Of a DNA stretch of 64,000 nucleotides, positions 18,101 through 24,863 are shown in pieces. A model generated the notes under the pieces. That model worked only from the letters and a program-made list of their open reading frames with translations. It did not search any database and had not been told where the DNA came from. Where the stretch lies: positions 744,001-808,000 of the forward strand of contig NZ_SWFP01000002.1 of NCBI RefSeq assembly GCF_005869225.1, in the 5' to 3' direction. The position numbers and the translations under genes are program-made. The DNA is from Dyadobacter bucti. GTDB taxonomy: Bacteria > Bacteroidota > Bacteroidia > Cytophagales > Spirosomataceae. The first letter of the stretch is position 1. Each line of letters starts with the position of its first letter.

Positions 18101-18476
18101 GCTGGAATGGCCTGGACGTGACGACAATACGCTCCGTTCCACCCTGGGTTACTGGCGCGGAGACGGTACTTCCAATACCATGCAAGCCTTGGGCGAGGCA
18201 CCCGGCGCTATGTCGACCCGCTTCATCGAAGACGGTTCATACCTGAGACTGAAAAACGTGATGCTTGCCTACGACCTTCCATCAGCCTGGTCACAAAAGC
18301 TGGGGATCAGCAATTTCAAGATCTATGTAAGTGCGCAGAACCTGCTGACCATCACCGATTATTCAGGATTTGACCCGGAGGTAAATTCAAGAACGGATAA
18401 CTGGACAATCGGTATCGATTATGGCGCTTACCCTTCCGTAAAGGCTTATACTGTTGGACTGAACCTTAATTTCTAA
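15138..18476 (+). CDS. SusC/RagA TonB-dependent transporter with STN domain (locus 2)
   Basis: A 1112-residue protein. Its Sec leader (LWLSSALKISLLLTFIIHEAVSA) is followed by an STN domain (ITMKGNQVELKSVLNQIS through IIVDGQILLRPS, about residues 47-120), a regulatory-like beta domain (ALPGVSIVLKGTQRGTSTN), a TonB box (EEIVVVGYG), a plug with ASATAIYGSRGSNGVIIITT and a barrel ending in YTVGLNLNF. It imports an unknown ligand across the outer membrane using TonB energy and, through STN, signals to the FecR protein. The susD follows 18 bases later. The gene is full length and undamaged. Confidence 0.93.
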   Translation: MKKRRRFKLWLSSALKISLLLTFIIHEAVSAGPAGWQELMDRKITMKGNQVELKSVLNQISKTLDVNFTYNSKAIQAERKVDINFNDVRLAEVLDRLLKPLSINHIIVDGQILLRPSYLPRSQGRADEETDMSTKIADRSISGKIIDEKGEALPGVSIVLKGTQRGTSTNEAGSYTLEVPEGDGTLIFSFVGYISQEVNLANKTTVDVTLHSDTKALEEIVVVGYGSMEKSDITGSMSSVKATELSKVPFPRADQALQGQAAGVVVSNFGSQPGGQVNIRIRGGNSINGSNDPLIVVDGILGVDFNSVNPNDIESMDILKDASATAIYGSRGSNGVIIITTKRGKSGKTQVSYSNFFTFSQVSKKMDLLNAREHYQLLQEIGTYSSVIANYDPNAPGTDWQKEVFRTAPTMEHQLALSGGSEKTQFRISANYFDQDGIIKNTGFKRGTLRFNLDHSVSDKLKIGLNFNALRSAQDNTIINAGAGSDGGGVTQAAFRFSPLVPVYDANGNYSKPLLVGSQINNPMAIVNDRTDKLITNNLQSLLYADWKITKDLSFRSSIAYTLNQSTRKYWASSNLLEAAGMGAGKITSAENTFWLSENILTYDKSFNRHKINAVAGFTAQGADNFSAGATGKGFSTESLIYNNLSISQINQMRVESNAVSSNIASFLGRINYSFDNKYLFTVSGRADGSSKFSKNHKWGFFPSAAAGWRISEEEFLRTTDWVSNLKLRASYGATGSEAIRSYQSLATMNITTYSLGTSELVGLNLGSVANPDLKWETTYQTNVGLDVGLLNNRLSLVVDYFNKSTRDLLYPKNVPFYTGYSTQIQNVGTMRNQGWEFSATSVNTTKGLKWSTTANFSILKNKIVDLGGDYEYTVNASGGTIADFSTTGIMRVGQPAGLFYGYIFDGIYQNQGQVDALPAAGAKPGAVKFKDLDNDGVITTKDRTIIGNPQPKFIFGLTNNFSYKSFSLSTLIQGTTGNKVFNINRYLLEWPGRDDNTLRSTLGYWRGDGTSNTMQALGEAPGAMSTRFIEDGSYLRLKNVMLAYDLPSAWSQKLGISNFKIYVSAQNLLTITDYSGFDPEVNSRTDNWTIGIDYGAYPSVKAYTVGLNLNF

Positions 18477-18494
18477 TCTGAAAATATTCAAGAA

Positions 18495-19943
18495 ATGAAA
18501 ACCAAGATCATAACTACCCTGCTCGCCGTTTTGCTGTTTGCCACGGGTTGCAAAGATTTCCTGGAAGAAACGCCGGAGTCAATTCTGTCCCCTGACATTT
18601 TACCCAAATCAGAAAAAGACGCGGACATGATGCTGCTGGGAACCCAAAGGTACCTCGCCAATATGTACGACCGTCCTTTGTTCTTCCTGACCGAGATCAG
18701 CACCGACCATGATTCGATCCATAACGAGTCGATGGACTGGCTGTCGATCGCCAACTATACCTATACCAATGAAAGCGTCACTATTTCGGATGCCTGGGCT
18801 AACTTGTACAGTATGGTCAATTCGGCCAATGTCATGATCGACAAATTGCCCGGTTCTTCAATTGCGCCCGCTGTGCAGACGCAATATATCCAGGCTGCCA
18901 AGTTCCTGCGCGCATTGGGTTACTTTCATCTCGTACGTTTGTTTGGCGAAATACCGTTGATCGACAAGCCGGTTGAGAACTTCAACGAAGCGATCAAAAT
19001 GCCGAAAAGCAGTATTCCGGACGTATATAACCTGATTCTTTCGGATCTGGCAGAAGCCGAAAAACTTCCCGCAAAATGGGATCCTGTGGGCCGCCCGACC
19101 GGCGGAGCTGCGAAAGCGCTTCTTGCCAAAGTGTACATTACCATGGCAGGTTTTCCGCTGAAAGACCAGACAAAATGGGCGCTGGCAGCCACAAAAGCAA
19201 AGGAAGTGATCGACGGATATGGCTATTCGCTCCTGCCGGTCGTATCGGACCTTTGGCTGATCAAAAACAAAAACAGCAGTGAGCATATTTTCTCGGTGCA
19301 GAATAATGCAGGTGATGCAAGTCGCTCGATGCTGTCCGTTCAGGCGCGCCCACGGGAAGGACTGGGCTCGGAGTCGGGCTGGGGAACTTACTACACGACC
19401 AAGCGCACCATGGCATTGTTCGACGATGCCGACGCTCGCAAAGCTGCTTCGTTCCTTACGGAAGTAACGCTGCCAACCGGAAAAATCACCTACAAAGATG
19501 CAGGCTGGTGGAAAAATACGCCGCACATGAAAAAATACTACGATTCCAACCGCAGCAATTTTCTGGAAAGAAACCGCCGCACAGACATGAACTTCCCGAT
19601 TTTCCGTCTGGCCGAAATGTACCTGATCCACGCCGAAGCCACTAACGAAGTTTCAGGCCCGGCCAATGCTTATGCTTCTGTGAACAAACTGCGGGAGCGC
19701 GCTTATGGTAACGCAACGCATAATCTGGCGGGTTTAACCAAAGACCAGTTCCGGGAGGCGATCAAAAAAGAATGGACTTATGAAACCATTCACGAAGGTA
19801 AAAGACGCTATAACCTCATCCGCTGGGAAGAATTTGAAAAAGCAATGAAGGCCAATCCGCTTTCAGCCCCATCTTTTTCCATTGAAAAACATTTATACTA
19901 CCCGGTACCCTACCGTGAAAGCAATATAAATCCTAACTTGTAG
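18495..19943 (+). CDS. SusD/RagB-family outer-membrane lipoprotein (locus 2)
   Basis: A 482-residue protein with lipoprotein leader MKTKIITTLLAVLLFATGC (Cys19). The RagB/SusD landmarks are ESILSPDILPKSEKDADMML, QAAKFLRALGYFHLVRLFGE, the FPIFRLAEMYLIHAEATNEV helix and WTYETIHEGKRRYNLIRWEEF. It pairs with the preceding SusC as surface ligand-binding lid. A strong hairpin at 19953-19995 follows the stop, so transcription may drop before the oxidoreductase genes. Confidence 0.92.
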   Translation: MKTKIITTLLAVLLFATGCKDFLEETPESILSPDILPKSEKDADMMLLGTQRYLANMYDRPLFFLTEISTDHDSIHNESMDWLSIANYTYTNESVTISDAWANLYSMVNSANVMIDKLPGSSIAPAVQTQYIQAAKFLRALGYFHLVRLFGEIPLIDKPVENFNEAIKMPKSSIPDVYNLILSDLAEAEKLPAKWDPVGRPTGGAAKALLAKVYITMAGFPLKDQTKWALAATKAKEVIDGYGYSLLPVVSDLWLIKNKNSSEHIFSVQNNAGDASRSMLSVQARPREGLGSESGWGTYYTTKRTMALFDDADARKAASFLTEVTLPTGKITYKDAGWWKNTPHMKKYYDSNRSNFLERNRRTDMNFPIFRLAEMYLIHAEATNEVSGPANAYASVNKLRERAYGNATHNLAGLTKDQFREAIKKEWTYETIHEGKRRYNLIRWEEFEKAMKANPLSAPSFSIEKHLYYPVPYRESNINPNL

Positions 19944-19952
19944 TTCGCATTT

Positions 19953-19995
19953 TGACGATCCTGACCTGAGGTTCCAAACGAGGTCAGGATCGTCA
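19953..19995 (+). terminator. Long perfect hairpin after susD (locus 2)
   Basis: tgacgatcctgacct (19953-19967) and its exact reverse complement (19981-19995) form a 15-bp perfect stem with a 13-base loop, 9 bases after the susD stop. No T run follows, so it may stabilise the upstream mRNA or attenuate rather than fully terminate. Confidence 0.5.
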
Positions 19996-20038
19996 GAATT
20001 TACGGATATGCTGTTTTTCACTACTTCCTGCTAAAATA

Positions 20039-20647
20039 ATGAACCGACGAGATCTGCTTAAAAGTGTGGCGCTGATGTTAGGGGGCGCGTTTTCGGCGCC
20101 TACCCTCCTGGCCCTTGACCTGCGCGAAAAACGGACATTCGCAAAACCTGCGTTTCCTGATCTGGTTTTGACAAGCGACCAGCAGCAGATCATCGCCGAA
20201 GTAGCTGAAATGATTATCCCGAGAACCTCCACGCCCGGGGCAAAAGATGCGGGGGTGCCTGCTTTTATCGTCATGATGTTGCAGGATTGTTACCGCAAAC
20301 CCGAGCATAACAGCTTCCTGGCGGGTTTGCAGGATCTGGAAAAAAGAAATTTTCTCTCGCAAAATGATTTACAAAAAACGGAAACATTGCGGCAGGTAGA
20401 AGCCGAAACCGTCCAGCTCATGAAGGAATACAATGTTCAGCAAACCAAAATGGGCGATAATGAAGACCGGGAGCAAATGAACGAACTCGCGAAAGGTTTA
20501 CCTTACTGGCGGTTGATGAAAGAACTCACGCTACTTGGTTATTTCACCTCGGAAGCAGGACTGAAAGCATCCTTCGACTACGTACCGATCCCCGGAAAAC
20601 TGGAACTGATCAAACTGAAACCCGGCCAGAAAGCTTACGCATATTGA
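20039..20647 (+). CDS. Gluconate 2-dehydrogenase subunit 3-like protein
   Basis: A 202-residue protein with a Tat-like leader (MNRRDLLKSVALMLGGAFSAPTLLAL). The mature part starts TSDQQQIIAEVAEMIIPRTSTPGAKDAGVPAFI, the characteristic opening of gluconate 2-dehydrogenase subunit 3 (the small gamma-type subunit). It ends with LTLLGYFTSEAG and FDYVPIPGKLELIKLKPGQKAYAY. This subunit accompanies GMC-type flavoprotein dehydrogenases and helps their export or assembly. The GMC gene follows 10 bases later, so they are almost certainly expressed together and form a complex. Confidence 0.88.
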   Translation: MNRRDLLKSVALMLGGAFSAPTLLALDLREKRTFAKPAFPDLVLTSDQQQIIAEVAEMIIPRTSTPGAKDAGVPAFIVMMLQDCYRKPEHNSFLAGLQDLEKRNFLSQNDLQKTETLRQVEAETVQLMKEYNVQQTKMGDNEDREQMNELAKGLPYWRLMKELTLLGYFTSEAGLKASFDYVPIPGKLELIKLKPGQKAYAY

Positions 20648-20657
20648 TACCATCACC

Positions 20658-22373
20658 ATGAACTTAAATTTGAACGTTGCCAAAACCCACAGTTTTGATG
20701 CCATTGTGGTAGGTTCCGGTATGACCGGCGGCATGGCTGCCAAGGAACTGACCGAGCGGGGATTACAGGTACTCATGATCGAGCGCGGGCGGGAGGTGAA
20801 ACATATTGAGGACTATGATACCGCCATGAAAGGCCCGTGGGAATTTGAGCACCGCGGTAAAGTTTCGATCCATTCTGCCGAAGAATACTGGGCAAACAGC
20901 CGCTTCGGTACGCTCGCCAATGAAGAAACCGGCGGCTTTTTTACCGACGACAAGAAAAACCCGTACATAGAAAAACGTCCGTTCGACTGGATCAGGGCCT
21001 ATCATACCGGCGGAAAATCCATGCACTGGGGACGGCAGTCGTACCGGATGAACCGCAAGGATTTTGAAGCCAATGCCAAAGACGGCATCGCGATCGACTG
21101 GCCGATCCGCTATGAGGATCTGGAACCCTGGTATACACATGTCGAGAAATTTGTCGGCATCAGCGGTCAGAAAGAATGCCTGGAAGTTTTGCCCGACGGC
21201 CATTTTTTGCCGGCCATGCCTATGCATGCACCGGAGCGTCATTTCAGGGAGGCGATGCTCAAAAAACTCAACCGCCCGGTGACCATCGGACGTATTGCCA
21301 ATCTGACCAAACCTCAGCCCTGGCATACCGACCTCGGCCGCGCATCCTGCCAGTACCGCAGCAAATGCAGCCGCGGCTGTCCGTATGGTGCCTATTACTC
21401 CTCACTTTCCGGCTCCATACCCGCCGCGAGAAAAACGCAGAAACTGACCGTCTTGCACGATACCATCGCCACTGAAATATTGTACGATGAAAAAACACAG
21501 AAAGCAAAGGGTGTGCGGGTGATCAACCAGCATACCATGGCTGTGGAAGAGTTTTTTGCCAAAATCATATTTCTCAACGCCGGCTCGATGAATACCGCCG
21601 GTCTGATGCTGAATTCCATATCTGACCGTTTTCCGACCGGCTTCGGCAACGATAGCGACCAGGTAGGCCGCAATATCATGGACCACCATCTCGGCGTGGG
21701 TGCCAATGCAACGGTGGAAGGATTTACGGAAGATTATGTTTTCGGACAGCGGCCCAACGCCCTTTACATTCCCAGGTTCCGAAACTGGGGCACCGATAAG
21801 CAGAATTTCCTGCGCGGGTACGGCTACCAGGGCGGCGCCAATCGCAACGACTGGAAACGCGGAATCACGCAGGACGGCTTCGGAGCGACTTTCAAGGAAG
21901 ATATGACCAGACCGGGAAGCTGGAATATCGGCTTCGGCGGGTTCGGGGAAGTATTGCCCAATCCGGAAAACCGTATGTACCTGGACAAAGAAAAGAAAGA
22001 TCAGTGGGGCGTTCCCCTTATCGTTTTCGATGCGGCTTTTGGTGAAAACGAGATCGCGATGCGGAAGGATATGATGCAATCCGCGGTTGAAATGCTGGAA
22101 GCGGCCGGGTTTAAAAACGTATCGGGCTTCAACCGGCAGGATACACACCTCGGTCTGGGAATCCATGATATGGGTACTGCCCGCATGGGAAAAGACCCAA
22201 AAACTTCGGTGCTCAATAAATACAATCAGGTACATGCCTCCAAAAATGTATTCGTCACCGACGGGGCCGCCATGGTATCATCTTCCTGCGTCAACCCGTC
22301 GATCACCTACATGGCCATGACCGCCCGCGCCGCCGACCACGCCGTAAAAGAACTAACCCGGAAGAATTTATAA
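20658..22373 (+). CDS. GMC-family oxidoreductase (large subunit of a periplasmic dehydrogenase)
   Basis: A 571-residue flavoprotein. FDAIVVGSGMTGGMAAKELTERG at residues 13-35 is the FAD-binding motif. GGKSMHWGRQSYRMN follows, with a Cys-rich CSRGCPYGAYYSS insertion seen in gluconate/fructose dehydrogenase large subunits. The C-terminal GLGIHDMGTARMG and SSSCVNPSITYMAMTARAADH segments carry the catalytic His/Asn region. It has no signal peptide of its own, so export probably depends on the Tat leader of its partner subunit. It likely oxidises a sugar or sugar acid brought in by the adjacent SusC/SusD pair. No cytochrome c subunit is encoded nearby, so the electron acceptor is unclear. Confidence 0.88.
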   Translation: MNLNLNVAKTHSFDAIVVGSGMTGGMAAKELTERGLQVLMIERGREVKHIEDYDTAMKGPWEFEHRGKVSIHSAEEYWANSRFGTLANEETGGFFTDDKKNPYIEKRPFDWIRAYHTGGKSMHWGRQSYRMNRKDFEANAKDGIAIDWPIRYEDLEPWYTHVEKFVGISGQKECLEVLPDGHFLPAMPMHAPERHFREAMLKKLNRPVTIGRIANLTKPQPWHTDLGRASCQYRSKCSRGCPYGAYYSSLSGSIPAARKTQKLTVLHDTIATEILYDEKTQKAKGVRVINQHTMAVEEFFAKIIFLNAGSMNTAGLMLNSISDRFPTGFGNDSDQVGRNIMDHHLGVGANATVEGFTEDYVFGQRPNALYIPRFRNWGTDKQNFLRGYGYQGGANRNDWKRGITQDGFGATFKEDMTRPGSWNIGFGGFGEVLPNPENRMYLDKEKKDQWGVPLIVFDAAFGENEIAMRKDMMQSAVEMLEAAGFKNVSGFNRQDTHLGLGIHDMGTARMGKDPKTSVLNKYNQVHASKNVFVTDGAAMVSSSCVNPSITYMAMTARAADHAVKELTRKNL

Positions 22374-22386
22374 TTCATCCGGGTTA
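22354..22386. terminator. Bidirectional hairpin at the GMC stop
   Basis: taacccgga and tccgggtta (9 bp) enclose a second stem gaatt/aattc with a 3-base loop and a single A-A mismatch between the stems. The hairpin covers the last codons and stop of the GMC gene, between convergent genes. T runs are weak. Confidence 0.45.
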
Positions 22387-22391
22387 AAAAC

Positions 22392-22405
22392 ATCCGTGCA
22401 AATCC
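22392..22405. repeat. Interspersed repeat, partial copy
   Basis: Fourteen bases (atccgtgcaaatcc) identical to the first half of the repeat at 23651-23678, in the same orientation. It lies just left of the orphan nuclease gene. Confidence 0.55.
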
Positions 22406-22423
22406 CATAATCTAGTTAATCGA

Positions 22424-23503
22424 TTATTTACCTGAATCAAGGTAAATCTCAATAGTCTTATCCAAATGCTTACCAAAATTATAGATTTCATCTATTGACT
22501 TAATTTCAATTTTGGTTTCCTTCTTTTCACCATCGAAAACGCCAATATATTTTTTGGTCGGACTGTTCAGATAAAGCCGACATAGGGGTTTTCGGTTATT
22601 GTCATCAAGAAAAATAGCAAAATAAGATAGTGCATCACGGTGCGTGATTCTCGTAGAAGGTACCTTTGGCCTCAACATAGATCTTACGATATAAAAACCC
22701 TCTATCTCCTCCTGGGTTGTGATAATTTCCTTATCCTGAGAATTAGCAACGGTCAGCGTTCCTGGCGCCGGTTCTTCCTGAATTGGAGAATCATTTTTAG
22801 AAATCGCTGATTTCAAGCGATCATTAATCGTATCATTGATAATATTTGTGATAGTACGCTTAACAAGTGACCTGAATGCCTCGGTCACTTTCGCGGTCAT
22901 GACGGAAGGATAAACTTGCTTCGCAAAGTATTTGACAAATTCGTCATTTGGTTCTATAAATTCCTGATTGATCAGGTGCCGGATTTCATTAATATACTTC
23001 AATTCGCTGGCAGACTGATAAATGTTTTCAACGTCAAAATATGCTTTGTGAAACTCCTTTAGTTGTTCGATCTGTCCATCCTTTATTTCCTCAATGTTAA
23101 ATTCCAGAAATGGTTTTTCATCCATTTTATTCTGTTCCACCAGGTCAGTATAAAATCGAAAAATGAGACCGTTGGTTAGAATGGAAAATTTAGCTTTTGA
23201 CACATGAAAATATCTTAAAAGCTGACCATCATGAATATCTAACTTCTGTTTCCAGTGCTTACATTCAACTAATATGATAGGACTACCATCCCGAAAAATA
23301 GCATAATCAATTTTTTCTCCTTTTTTTATCCCGATATCGCAGATAAATTCCGGTACAACCTCCAGCGGATTGAAAACATCGTAGCCCAAAACCTGAAGAA
23401 ATGGCATGATAAAAGCATTCTTTGTCGCCTCCTCCGTGTGAATGTTATCCTTTAACTTGGAAACCCGGTCGCTAAATTGTTTTATCTGATCTTTGAAGTC
23501 CAT
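22424..23503 (-). CDS. Orphan HsdR_N-type (restriction endonuclease-like) protein
   Basis: A 359-residue protein that resembles the N-terminal nuclease domain of type I restriction R subunits but has no helicase motor. NAFIMPFLQVLGYDVFNPLEVVPEF is followed by a PD-(D/E)xK-type core: Asp66 in EKIDYAIF, then IILVECKHWK with Glu80 and Lys82, and later LLRYFHVSKAKFSILTNGL. The C-terminal half (about residues 190-359) has a long helical part and a beta-rich end and is not recognised. No HsdM or HsdS gene is nearby, so it is not a complete type I system. It may be a stand-alone nuclease or defence protein. The gene is visibly richer in A/T than its neighbours and is bracketed by copies of an interspersed repeat, which suggests acquisition. 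Confidence 0.75.
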   Translation of the reverse strand: MDFKDQIKQFSDRVSKLKDNIHTEEATKNAFIMPFLQVLGYDVFNPLEVVPEFICDIGIKKGEKIDYAIFRDGSPIILVECKHWKQKLDIHDGQLLRYFHVSKAKFSILTNGLIFRFYTDLVEQNKMDEKPFLEFNIEEIKDGQIEQLKEFHKAYFDVENIYQSASELKYINEIRHLINQEFIEPNDEFVKYFAKQVYPSVMTAKVTEAFRSLVKRTITNIINDTINDRLKSAISKNDSPIQEEPAPGTLTVANSQDKEIITTQEEIEGFYIVRSMLRPKVPSTRITHRDALSYFAIFLDDNNRKPLCRLYLNSPTKKYIGVFDGEKKETKIEIKSIDEIYNFGKHLDKTIEIYLDSGK

Positions 23504-23650
23504 AATAATGAGAGGATGTAATGAAAAAATATAATAATTTCATTATAAGAAAACTCTCGGAATGAACTACTTCGCCGCAGTCGCGAAGAAATCGCACTAT
23601 TTATTAAACGGTAACGGGGCACTCTCTCTGGTGTTCTGTTACATGCTAAC

Positions 23651-23678
23651 ATCCGTGCAAATCCGTGCATCCGTGGCA
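23651..23678. repeat. Interspersed 28-bp repeat, copy 2
   Basis: A full copy of the unit seen at 13089-13116 (26 of 28 identical), 148 bases upstream of the orphan nuclease start and just past the end of the Asp-box gene. Confidence 0.8.
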
Positions 23679-23687
23679 ATAAAAAAC

Positions 23688-24863
23688 TCAATGTCTCCGA
23701 AACTTCCTAACCCGGTGAAACGTCAGAAAATTAGCATCATGATTATTCCGCGCGCCGCCCAGCCCGTCATCATAAGCCGTGCGGGACAAGAAAATGATGT
23801 CTTTGCCGTCAAAAAGCCAGTCGACATACTGAAACCCATGCTTCACCACGTCCGGGTGTTCCAGCAATGTTTGATGGAATTTCCAGGTTTTTAAATCCTT
23901 CGAGCTGAACAATCCCAACGTATTGCGTATACCACTTGGGGACTTGCCGGCGTTGGCAGCTTTCACGGCATCGGGCACCAGATTGGTCAGGGTCCAGTAT
24001 AATCCCGACTTGGCGTCATATTTGATCGTAAACTTTTTACTGCCCCCCGGCAATGCGATAAAACCAGTTGCAGGATCGAACGTCGCCATTTTCCCGTCCG
24101 CGCTGATCCGCACAATTGCAGCCTTTTCTTCCATAGTAGTCCGGTCGTCAACCCGCAGTATGTCCAAAACCGAACCGTCCGGCGCAATCACCGCATTTCC
24201 TTCCAGCCAGCCCGTAAAATGCCCATTCAGGTAAGTCGAATCATACCGCATAATATTGGATGAAGTCCAGTTGGACGCCACCATCGGATCTGCCTGCAAA
24301 GGTATCGACATCATGAATGCACTGTACCGTTTGCCCCACTGCTTCGGAGGTCCGGCGGCATCTTCCATGGCCCGCCAGAGCCTGCCGTCATGCTCCACAA
24401 ACGGCATAGGCGCACAATGGTATTCTCCTTCTTTGAGCAAACCGTTTTGTGCATCCGTCGGGCTCGTCCAGCTCACCCCCCCGTCCACAGACTTCCGGAT
24501 GATCGTGTTACCATGGTGGCGGTTCGTACCAAAAAGATAAAGATTACCCTGATGCACCAGCAGCTTCGACCAGAACTGACCATTAATCTCCGAAATCTGT
24601 TTCCAGGTTTTACCCTTGTCCGAAGAACTGAAAATCCTCGAAACCGCACTGACATGCTCCGTGGATTTGGGGCCAAAAAGATCGTGGGAAGCCACATAAT
24701 CGCCGTTGGGTAAAATGGCGATGCTCGGCGAACCGATATACGTTCCCGACGATGCCGGACTATGTGTAACTATATTCCCCGGCACGCCCGGGAAATCCTG
24801 TGCCTGTCCATTTCCAATCAGAAAAACCAGGCAAATCGTTATCATCGCGTTTTTTAATGTCAT
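23688..24863 (-). CDS. Secreted Asp-box (sialidase-like propeller) protein
   Basis: A start at 24863 gives 391 residues and an ATGA overlap with the preceding FG-GAP gene. A signal peptide (MITICLVFLIGNGQA) precedes a beta-propeller with two clear Asp-boxes, SSSDKGKTWK and SVDGGVSWTS, plus SPSIAILPNGDYVASHD, typical of the BNR/exo-alpha-sialidase fold. Catalytic residues for sialidase (Arg triad, Tyr/Glu pair) cannot be confirmed by eye, so true sialidase activity is uncertain; many Bacteroidota members of this fold act on other substrates. It closes the locus 3 operon and probably processes, or binds, the ligand handled by the SusCD pair. Confidence 0.7.
   Translation of the reverse strand: MTLKNAMITICLVFLIGNGQAQDFPGVPGNIVTHSPASSGTYIGSPSIAILPNGDYVASHDLFGPKSTEHVSAVSRIFSSSDKGKTWKQISEINGQFWSKLLVHQGNLYLFGTNRHHGNTIIRKSVDGGVSWTSPTDAQNGLLKEGEYHCAPMPFVEHDGRLWRAMEDAAGPPKQWGKRYSAFMMSIPLQADPMVASNWTSSNIMRYDSTYLNGHFTGWLEGNAVIAPDGSVLDILRVDDRTTMEEKAAIVRISADGKMATFDPATGFIALPGGSKKFTIKYDAKSGLYWTLTNLVPDAVKAANAGKSPSGIRNTLGLFSSKDLKTWKFHQTLLEHPDVVKHGFQYVDWLFDGKDIIFLSRTAYDDGLGGARNNHDANFLTFHRVRKFRRH

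Noticed and set aside
22424..23503. Complete type I restriction-modification system
   Set aside because: Only the nuclease-like N-terminal domain is present; there are no helicase motifs and no hsdM or hsdS neighbours.
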